A DNA stretch of 64,000 bases, from assembly GCF_010015445.1 (NCBI RefSeq), contig NC_053128.1:11762340-11826339 (forward strand), read 5' to 3'. Position 1 is the first letter of the stretch. Each line of letters begins with the position of its first letter. The notes under the pieces were generated by a model. That model was not told the DNA's origin, ran no database searches, and was given only the letters and a program-made list of their open reading frames with translations. Both the position numbers and the translations under genes were made by a program. Source of the stretch: Perca fluviatilis (Eukaryota; Chordata; Actinopteri; Perciformes; Percidae). Shown here in pieces: positions 54,321 to 64,000 of this stretch.

Positions 54321-57300
54321 CGTTTCGTTGTATGGGAACATAATTTTTAGGAAACAGGGTTAGGATACAATATAATCATAGCTGATCCCCAAGAGTCAAG
54401 TTTTAATGAACCGGAATGATCCTGTTGTAATTTTACTTCACCACCCCATTTTTGTCATCACTTATTTCTCCTAAAAGCTATTTTCTCTATCCCAGTATGC
54501 ATGTGTTCCTTTTCTCAGCATTGTCTTACATTGTCTTTCAGTTACTTAACTCAGTCCCACTATCACATTTCGACTGTTTACAAGTCACCCCTGACCTCTC
54601 ATTACTTTCGTTTGTTGAGACTCCGACTCCTTTGGCGCCAACAACAGCTGGTTGGGTGCCACACTCTAAAACAAAACAACAGCAATCATGTGAGAACAAT
54701 ACAATGTATCTGCTTGTGAGAATAAGAAAAACATGCCTGCTTTATTTATGATTGTATTTTTTGTATGCAGGTTTAATGCAATTTTGAATTGAATTTTTCA
54801 TCGTCTTGACATTATATTACACAGATGGTGCCGCATCTAATTTTGACAAGTTGATTGAAATGGAAAATTCTCTGCTCCTTCTGTTGCGAGGGAGACTTCA
54901 GAGCTTAGTAATTGTATAAGCTTTCCCCCATTTTTCTTCACATCTAAATCTATCCATTGTGTTTTGAACCTTCGTTATAAAAAGCATATGTAGCTAATCA
55001 GCCTGAGTTCTTGATCGGGAGTCCCGCAAGACTTGTTAGAAGTTAGTTTTTTTTTTTTTTTTTTTTTCTTACACATGACTGAGAAACAATTACAGCAAAT
55101 GGAAATGGACATCCCCTTGGACACTCAAAAAGCAGTTTATCAAAACTCATTTTCTACCAGCAAATTACAATGTAATGTTGTCCCCGCTACCAAAAACAGA
55201 TGCCAGTTTAGGAATAATTCAAACAAATGGTTAAGGGACTGTTCGTTATTTATTTAAGGGGCCACCAGAGGAGTTTTGGGATGTTTTATAAAAAATAGAC
55301 TTGACCCTCCCTTCACCAGCAATACATTTTATATGACCCTCCAAAATGATTGGGAAAAGAGGCATGCACTGGTTTGCACTTGGCAACGATATACGGATGT
55401 CTATTGTTGGTTTTTTTTACAGCCATGACATAAATGACTTAACCTCTGCTTTCTCATCTTACACATCACACTCCACTGTTATGGTGGCCATTTCAGTAGA
55501 TTTACTCACTAACATTGTTGTGGAAACACAATAAGCATGGAAACTAAATGCACACTTCCTGCATTACTGCATTACTTCAAATAGTAAGTTACTCCTCTAG
55601 TAAACTAGTATTCACATGAAATAAAACATTGAGACCATTCAACAAAGCCCACTGGGTAATAACAATTCAACACATGAACTGGTTGCTATGGACTTGTCAC
55701 TAGGCTTCCTCAGTCATTGTATATTTTAGCATATAGGTAAACCTGCTGAAACTAAATTTTTCAGACGAGCGTGGGAGCTTGCATGCTACCACTCCTTTTT
55801 TCTCAAAGGCCTTGAAAAGGCTGTCGTTTGCACAATTTAAAATCACCGGGAGCGCAAGGATATTTGAAGAGTATGTATTGGCGCCAGAATCTTTGCTAGT
55901 GCCCTCTAGAGGCATAGGCGGAGTTTGACATTCTAAAAAAAACTAATTGTAGCAGATGAGACCTGGACTACCACTTGGGGAACACAGCACAAGCAGATAC
56001 GGACAAAACAAACCTGCTAAATAAACATATGTTTATTTTTAAAGTAGCCTTTAAATTACATTCTAACAATTTAACAATTCGCCCATATGAAATCCAGTCG
56101 CGGCACGGCTGTGTTGGAACACAATAGACAGACGGTGGCGGAATGCCCCGACACTTAAATTCAACTAAAATGTAACAGTGAACGATCAGTGTTTGACCTA
56201 CAGTCTGTTGAGAGGCATCTCCAAACGCAGAAACGAAGCGCAATCACACCACAAAATGTTAAGACACGTAAGAAAAAAGATCCGTATGTTGTAGTAATCC
56301 AATGACACGAAAAAAAAAGTAATCCACAGCAATCAGTAGATCCACAAAAAGGGTCAGGGTGTATCCAGCAAGGCCTACGCGTGTCACATTCACCAGCCAG
56401 CTCCAAACAGGTGAACGAGGCCTCTTCACTTCGCCGTTTAAACAAAGTGGAATTAACGTTTAAAAGTCCAAATCTACACAAAACCAATTTAGGAAACCTT
56501 TATTGCAACGTTGGCACAGCAAAATGTCCAGACTAGTACAACAGTATTTTTCGTTTTTTGCGTCCTGCTGCAATAATTGCATTGTTTTTAAAAAATGAGT
56601 TTGCTGGGGGAGCTCCCCTCAACAAAGAATAAAAAGACATGGCCCTCCCCTATTTTCCTCCGGTGGTCCATTCCATGAAAACCGAACGGTCCCTAAGTCA
56701 TCAAAGTGGGCAACGTAAGGTAGGTTAGAAGTAATTTCCGGAGATGTTCCACGTGCCTCATCACTCTTGACATTTCCGTCTTGACAGCGAGAAATTAAGC
56801 CCGGCCACTTTAGATGTTAATTTAACGGCTTAGCACATGATTTCCTTTTCTCGGTAAAGCTTTACTCCCACCATAAAGCTGTCGCGCTGGCTTCACATCC
56901 CGCTTTCCTTACAAGCTGAGGTACAGAGGTACGCAGAAGTCCTCTTCCCCCACCGAGAGGAACAACAACCTTCATTATGTTTAGTTTTAATCACTTAATC
57001 CCTGCTTTAATACAGAAGTAAACAAATAAAAGCACATCTAAGTAAATGAACAGTTGGAGTTGTTCTGTAATAGCTCGTAAATCTTTCAGAGTTTGTAATG
57101 AGCTCCGTTCTCCTCTGGGCTCAGCAGCAAGAAATCAGCACTTCACACACGAGTGAGAGCGGCATGCAAGCAGACTCCCACTCTAAATGTGCACCATTGA
57201 GAGACTTGGGGAGATTGGATTGTTTGTTTGGGGAAGTTTTTGTTAATCCGTATGAGCAACGTACACTGCATTTTGATGGAAAAAAAGGAACATATTAAGA

Positions 57301-57900
57301 AAATGGTCCAGAAATATAGCTTCATATAAAGTAGAGATACTCAATTGCAACTGTGAAAAATGCAACGTCATACTGTTTTTTTTATGAGGAAATCTCTGAA
57401 ACCTGCACGGAGGTTATCACATAACTACTGTAAAGCCGATAACTATTATTTACGTGATGAAGACATAGTGCTGTGCAAAGCATGTGCATTTCAATTGAAG
57501 CATTAGATACCTAACAATAAGATGAGATGACCATCCTTTTTCCTGTATCTAGGCAACAGGAAAAACTACATAACATTTCCCTTCTTCCATGCTCTGTCTC
57601 TAACTCTTTATCTCTTTCGCTCCAGGGACCACGCCGTCTAACTTTTAAAATGAAAATCTCATGTAGAATACTTCTCTCCTTTAAATTTCGTGCCGATCTA
57701 TTCACACGTTCCCTTTAAGCGCAAAACTGTGCGCTGGTGGGTTCCTGGTGCATCATCCACTGAGCAGTGACTGTGTTTTATGGCTCTCCTTGAGGAGTGA
57801 TGAAATGTTTACCAGTAGGTGAGAAGCAAACAGGGCAGGGGGAGGGTGATATGTGGGAGGACTGGCTCAAAAAAAAATCTGGACCACAAGGTTAGTTAAG

Positions 57901-57902
<2 letters not shown>
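54321..57902. other. Non-coding sequence, one moderately GC-rich block
   Basis: Around 55850-56720 the base composition is more even and CpG more frequent. A 108-codon minus-strand frame (56161-56487) is Cys-rich but matches no family that I know. It may be an unclassified retroelement piece. The rest is ordinary. Confidence 0.35.

Positions 57903-57984
<82 letters not shown>
57903..57984 (+). repeat. (GT)n microsatellite
   Basis: 41 perfect GT units. Confidence 0.97.
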
Positions 57985-57987
<3 letters not shown>

Positions 57988-59632
57988 TTATCTCCATATG
58001 TACGTTTCTACAGCAGCACACGTCCTCTTCGTTTTTCTTCTATGCCATTGGACTGTTTTGCTATTTCTCCTGCTTTCACTTTTTTTTCTGTTTTCTGCCC
58101 ACCGGTCTTCAATTTCCAGGCATCATACTTGCATAACCTTCATTTACCCAGTGATGTCTGGCATTCAGCACTGATGCTTTGATATCGAGTTGCCACAGAA
58201 ACAGTACTGGATTTTTACTTTTGGAGAGAAGAAAAAAAAGACCGCTTTTACAAACAAATCTTTTTTTTAAAGGCACAAGGTGGCCATTCATTTCTTTTTT
58301 TAAACTATAATGATTCATTTCAGTGGTCTGTAGTTATCAGTAATTGCAATTTCATTAGTGGGATTTGTCAGCCTTAAATACACATGTTCAAATAGTTACA
58401 TTTTATTTATATTCTGCTTTCAACTTAGAAATGTGTTGAAATGAGTTCTTTTTTTTTCTAATTAGCCATTGATGGGAAAGGAGAGCTGCCTCTTCCAGGA
58501 AATCTTTTTTTTTTTTTTCACCACATTTCTCAATTATTCCCTCTACTTGTTTCACCCACCTCTTCCTTTTCCATCTTTTTTTTTACATTTTCACAAATTA
58601 TAAACAGATCCAGGATTAATTTGTACCAAAGCCCCTGGTGCATTATGTATTTTGACTCTTTGTTTAATCTCTTTCCTTTACTCTGCCACAGAAGCTTTTA
58701 ATAGTTCAATTTGATGCATTGGTGGAATTGCTATCCTGAGAGATTAAAGAGTTCATTTGTCTTTTTTTTTTCTTGCCACCGAAATCCCCTGGTGTGCATT
58801 GCATAACATTAAATGACAATACACAGTATCTGTTGCAATGACATGACGCACAGCCTACGCACACAGAGAGCTTTTCCACATACTGGTTGCTGTAAATACA
58901 GGTTCCACTGATAGTTTGTGCAGAAAAGAAAATCATATCCACTGAGTTATTTTAAGTAGGAAGAATGTTAATAGACTGCGCAGATGTGATTTCCAAATTT
59001 ACTTAACATGTTTGGTAAACTAATTCCCCTTTTAAGTGACAGAGCATGAATAGTGTAAAGAAACCATGCAGGTGTAGCTGTGGGTACACATTCCACTCTT
59101 GTTTTAATTTATTGCACTTGCAGCAAAATAAGTGCACCTGCTGAAGTCCCAAAGTATCCATGCTTTTAGCTATTCCAGAGATTTCAACTTTGACAATATG
59201 GTGGCTGCAGTGAAACTGCTGCTGCATTACTTAAACATGTATTTAAAAAAAATAACGTGTAGAGAGGCTGGGCATCCATTTGGGATGCAAACATTTTATA
59301 ATTTAGCTTCTTCTCTTTCACTGTGCTATTTTGCACATGCTATATAATGCATACCAGATGCAGGATGCAGATAAATGTGCTAGGTGACACTACAATGTAC
59401 TCCTGTACTGTACTATTGCCTTGCAACTATACTTAAAGCTGCTTCTCTGGTCTCTGGGAACAGAAGAGCTTACAGACACATAACCCTGACATATGAACCC
59501 CATATGAAGCTGTTATGACCAACATGTTAGCAAACAGTTGCCAATTTACACATCCAACAGACACAAAGCAATGTAAGCATTTATCTGTTCAAGGAAGTTT
59601 TAAATCCACCTGATGAATGCAAGTCTAATACT
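57985..59632. other. Non-coding sequence, nothing recognised
   Basis: T-rich, with several poly(T) runs near 58260-58580. No gene seen. Confidence 0.4.
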
Positions 59633-60113
59633 TTAATGGTCCCGTATTGTAAAAAGGGAGATCTACAGGTCTTTGTTGATTATTAAGCAGGTCAAGGTGC
59701 TATATTAATAAATACTGTGAACATGTCAAAAAGCAAAAAAAACACAGAGAAATAGACACAGCCCATATTTAAAACTGTGCCTTTTAAACAAGCCATCAGG
59801 ACATCCGTACGGTTGTCACAACTACACTATATGGTAAGTAGAAAATCCCGCCACAGTGCCGTTACAGTCATTCCCCGGCTGCAATGACAGTCCAGAGACC
59901 CCGAGAGCATAGATGTGGAAGACCCTGGAGCGCTGACCAAACTTCTTCCTTTTTCGGGAGGTGGGCTTACAGAGACGGGTGCTAAAATGGAGCCTTTCAG
60001 ACAGAATGTGAATACAGGTACATTCAGACAGACAGAATGAGAAAAATAAACATGTTTTAGTCGAAACCCCTAATACACCCGTGAACCTGAAAATGAGCAT
60101 AATATGGGACCTT
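59633..60113 (-). repeat. Small inverted-repeat element (family C, long copy)
   Basis: The left end taatggtcccgtattgt and the right end ataatatgggacctttat are imperfect inverted repeats. On the minus strand the order gcatattatgctcatttt-like, caggttcacgggtgtatta, then tgtctgaatgtacctgtatt is the layout of a repeat seen throughout fish genomes. No coding capacity. Confidence 0.6.
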
Positions 60114-60167
60114 TATGCTTTATTTTTACCTCAATATCTATATTCCATATTTTCATCACTTGGTAAC

Positions 60168-60171
<4 letters not shown>

Positions 60172-60218
<47 letters not shown>
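60172..60218. repeat. (AT)n microsatellite
   Basis: About 23 perfect AT units. Confidence 0.95.
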
Positions 60219-60769
60219 CAATGACTAATGGAGCTGTAACTAAGATAAGTCATGCCTATGATGTGTACATTTTACCTTCACTTAGTTTTTGTCTCCATCC
60301 TCAAAAAGCAGTAAGGCAGCACAGGAATTTGACTACGGAGGGAGATGAGACACTGACACTGGCTGATAGTTCCACATGATGGATTTGGCTCACAGGTGAC
60401 AATTCATGCTGACACCCCCAATGACAATGCCATGCTTTATAGCAGCCGACAGACTACTACCTGCAGCCTGGTATCCACTGCAGTAGAAAAATCACTTGTG
60501 CCACATGCCAGCGATTCTGCAGAGTGCTACTATTGAGAAGTGCTACCATATAGAGGTAAAGTGGGGTGGTTTCTAAAAATGTCTTATAGCTAGCCAGGGC
60601 CAGCCTATAATTTGATTCCATCTATGTTGGAGGAGCAGTGTGCCTGGTGGGCAGAGTTACTAGGCCAGTTGTTAATTATAACTATGCTGCATTTCACATA
60701 CTCAAATTTGGGGACCTCTGTGCTGGAAGCCTGTGTGTAATGGCGAGGGTGGGTTTGTTTGTGTTTGTT

Positions 60770-60773
<4 letters not shown>

Positions 60774-60833
<60 letters not shown>
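60774..60833 (+). repeat. (GT)n microsatellite
   Basis: About 30 GT units, preceded by gtttgtttgt-type imperfect repeats. Confidence 0.95.
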
Positions 60834-60834
<1 letters not shown>

Positions 60835-61004
60835 ACGGACATATGTTTGCATGTGCACCTCATGTCTGTGTGTAAACAGCACCTTGGTACACATACGCAA
60901 ATTACTTTTCTCAGGATCTAGCAGTAGCGTTAGCACCAGACTGTGGGATATGGCTTGCATAAGGACAGAACAGACACAGAAAGAGTCACAAACACAGTAA
61001 TCAG

Positions 61005-61058
<54 letters not shown>
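61005..61058 (+). repeat. (CA)n microsatellite
   Basis: 27 CA units. Together with the (GT)n 170 bases upstream it forms an inverted pair. Confidence 0.95.
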
Positions 61059-61059
<1 letters not shown>

Positions 61060-63424
61060 GACATGTTTTTTTTTATGGAAGATATACGAAAGGAGAAACA
61101 GTTTCCTGTCAAATCTTGCCTTTTTGTAGATTAATCCCATGACTTTTATTTTTCCTTCAACAAACATAATTTTTCAGAATAAACACCTGCAGGGGAGAAA
61201 ACTAAATTTCAACACCAAATTTTTCACTTTTCTATTGTCTTTTCATGTGAACCATACTCTGTGGCAAACCAAGACTTATTAGAGGGCATGAGAAGAACTG
61301 AGTAAGGAAGATAAGCTAAGACTCCCCTTTAAGTACCTCTACATCCATTAAGATGGAGATTATAGTTTCAAAGCTAATTGTTTTTTTTTCCTCTTCCTTT
61401 CTTATTCGTTTAATGTAGAATGTGCAGGAAATAAAGAAGTGTGGCCCCTTTTCTTTTCAATTTCCATACCAATAAATTCCCCCACTTTCATCCCTTGTCC
61501 TAATAAAATGGCAAATTAAAATTCATTGAATTTCAACATGTTCATTAGGCTCTGAAGGTGAGCTCTCTGTGAGAGGATGGGGTGGTTTAGGTACTTGTCT
61601 TCCTCTGTATAAGTGAATGACAAGTAGAGCGAGTGACAGAAACGAATGCAGAGCAAGAGCTGGTAAAGGCTTCCCGTTTGCTGAAGGATTTTTACTTCGT
61701 GTGCAGTATGCTGTGCTAGTACTATTCATGTTGTGCGTGCTTATAACTGTGTTTTGCAGAAACCCAATGAACGGGCCATGTCATACAGATCCACTCATAC
61801 TGTACTAGCAGCATGCACAAACACTCATCATGAGACGCAAGAGAGACTTATTTTAGATGACAAGGGACAATTCAGTTGCAAGCTTTAGATGTGGACACGA
61901 TGATACAAAAAATGGTCGTGGCAGCTGTTGAGGATTCATGTGCAGAACAAATAATGGGTCAGTAACCCTGACTTCCTCACAGAAACAGCCTGCAAGCAAA
62001 TAGTCACAGGGTCCTCAGGAAAAAAACTAAATACCAGACTGCTGATATCTTTCTCTGTAAGAAAATGTGAATCATGAAACAGGCTGGGTACCATGTTGGG
62101 TGAAGCCTTGTCTAGTTTCACTTATGTAGCTTATGTTTTCCATATATGGTTACATCGAATTTAATAATCCTCCCATCTGACTGCAGCGTGATACTTTGCC
62201 CAAAACAGAAAGTAAGGAACCATTATTTAAATCTTCAAACTTAAGTGTCTTTAATAATCTTTAAAACCACAACAAGCTAGTAAATGGGGTTTGATAAGAT
62301 TACAATTTTAGTAAGATAAGATATAACTTTAATCATCCCGAGGGAAATTGCTGTGCAGCAGTTGTGATACGTGGGAGGAGTGCAGTGAAACAAAAGAGTA
62401 AGACACAACACTGAAATAAAGTTACCAGTTTGTATGCTAAATACAACAGCATCCCATCTGAGGTAGTTAGTGTAAGAGTCCAAGAATGCATGTTAATACA
62501 AAATGTATATGCTTATGGCCATGATATTGCCTTTAATGTCACATTATTCAGGCTTTTCTCATGAATCATACATACATATAGCTATTAAAAGTAATGCACT
62601 GTAATTCTGTATGTATTCCACATATTTATTACTGTATGCCCCACATTGATTGTGGCTGTTAAGCAGCGGCCACTAGTGGCTTTAGTACTTATGCCCAGAG
62701 CACCTAGTAATATGCCACAAAAATCCACATAAGGAGATTGTCGGGGGTTGGCTGTTTCCCAAAACACAGGACTTCACAGGGGTTGTTGTCCTGGAAGAAG
62801 TTAAGGGAAAAACACAAGACTTTTTACCCAGTAAACGGGAAACTGTTTCGGGTCCTGGAAGTACTACTTAAGGGGGCCGGTTAGGGTTATGGTTAGGTGT
62901 TAGTTTTGTTAATTTAATTTCGTAAGAAATCATTTGTTGTGCATACGTTATCATATGAACCTGTTGCTCGTAGTCAGAGAGTAACTGCTGCTGGCTGCTG
63001 TTCGAATGACGCCCAAACCAGATAATGTAATGGTCAACTGATGTTAGGGAGTTACTGAATGTGAGTAGCGATTCAGTTTAACGGTTGTCCATGCACCATA
63101 CGAGCTATTGCTTATATGTATTTGTCCTAGCAGGTTGGATATTCAGCCTCAGACCAAGCAGGAATCAAGGTGTCTACAGAACAGAAATGGGGTTGTTTCC
63201 TCAATCAGTGTTTTTATACACCTGATTTTGAGGTCCCTACAGTACAATGGAGCCTGACTGAAATTGAAGTCTGGCACCTGTGCATGTCTTAAAAGCTCTG
63301 ATTATATATAATTGCTTAACATAATTTTCACTGCCACTGAAGCAAGTTATAGCTACTATCTAAAAGAACAATACTGATTTTGAATGATTGCAGCCAGCAA
63401 TCATGAACAAGGTCGTATTTAAGT
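61059..63424. other. Non-coding sequence with one probable LINE 3' end
   Basis: Near 62310-62400, gataagatataactttaatc and atcccgagggaaattgctgt resemble the 3' end of a fish RTE-type LINE in minus orientation. The rest has nothing that I recognise. Confidence 0.4.
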
Positions 63425-63640
63425 AAGTCTATATCCACGACGTTCCACTTCCCGGGATTGCTCCGTTGCCGACGAAAATTCTGCCGGATTTAACTCATTT
63501 AGGCTGGCTATCCGTTGCCTTGGGCTTCCTTTGTGTTGACATTTTAAACTCTGGTCGATTTATTAGGGCTATGGTTAATTGCTCCTCAGATCTCTGCAGG
63601 GTAAATCCAGACAGCTAGCTAGACTATCTGTCTAAAACTG
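63425..63640 (+). repeat. Dispersed repeat family A, copy 3 (left part only)
   Basis: It shares tatatccacgacgttccactt, attctgccgga, the ctcctcagatctctgcag block and the aaatccagacagctagctag block with the minus strand of 21768-22260. The right-hand portion is missing. Confidence 0.6.
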
Positions 63641-64000
63641 CAGAGATAGGCTAGCATGTAGAAACAAATTAAAAATCAGTTTAATGTCAACAGATTCAGT
63701 TCCAAGAAAGCAGTCATTGTTCCGAGCACACATACAGTACATGAATGCAAATGCTGTTGGTTAGTCCAATGTTCTACTGTCTTTAGGTCTGTTGTTTAAT
63801 TTAAGTTAACATTTAATATAATGTTAAATACATGCATGTAAAAGAAACCACTCTTTTGATAGATAAGCAGTGTAAGAACTCATACATAACACCCTAATGG
63901 ACTTATATTAAATGTATGATATGAATAAAGTATGTAGGAATCCCAGTCAACTATCACATATATAATGTATGAAAGCGGGGGCATTAAATCCCTCCTGCAA

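Noticed and set aside
62664..62680. Second CTCF-like core (ccactagtggc), and another at 55898
   Set aside because: Each has a mismatch at a key position of the core; too weak to list as sites.

Overview
This looks like teleost fish nuclear DNA, probably from a percomorph. The basis is inference from the content: one vertebrate synaptic gene with long introns, dense (CA)n/(GT)n microsatellites, and a mixture of L2-type LINE fragments, tRNA-derived SINEs, Harbinger and hAT DNA transposons and small terminal-inverted-repeat elements of the kind common in fish. No bacterial-style operons, rRNA genes, CRISPR arrays or phage are present.

Only one protein-coding gene can be supported: an LRRTM4-type gene (leucine-rich repeat transmembrane neuronal) on the + strand. 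A leader region with several short upstream ORFs (about 3290-4131) ends in the start codon ATGG. It splices at a consensus donor (4132) across a 9.9 kb intron to the main coding exon (14033-15600). That exon carries the rest of the signal peptide, the LRR ectodomain, the transmembrane helix and the cytoplasmic tail. The last codons also contain an intact splice donor (GAG|gtatga at 15594/15595). The window can therefore encode a short form ending in the PDZ ligand ECEV, and it leaves open a longer form whose last exon I could not find here. A sequence close to the RE1/REST (NRSF) consensus lies about 2 kb upstream of the start codon.

Layout: 1-3.3 kb, upstream flank with a 1.0 kb Harbinger element (456-1464), the RE1-like site and a dispersed repeat; 3.3-4.1 kb, leader and first exon; 4.1-14 kb, intron 1 with microsatellites, two oppositely oriented LINE fragments and a SINE with target-site duplication; 14.0-15.6 kb, main coding exon; 15.6-64 kb, downstream or intronic DNA without a recognisable gene. 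The last part includes a decayed hAT-like element (17951-19328), a 1.1 kb hAT element with perfect 8-bp target duplication and a BED-finger ORF (26045-27169), a decamer minisatellite with 60-bp higher-order copies (29401-29727), a tRNA-like SINE beside a CTCF-type core (35205-35400), a 168-bp near-perfect palindrome that looks like a Penelope-type hammerhead remnant (37058-37225), and a GC-rich block open in both directions (37778-38306).

I found no convincing multi-gene undescribed system. The items most worth following are the RE1-like site, the palindrome with hammerhead-like cores, the splice donor that doubles as the PDZ-ligand codon, and the decamer minisatellite.
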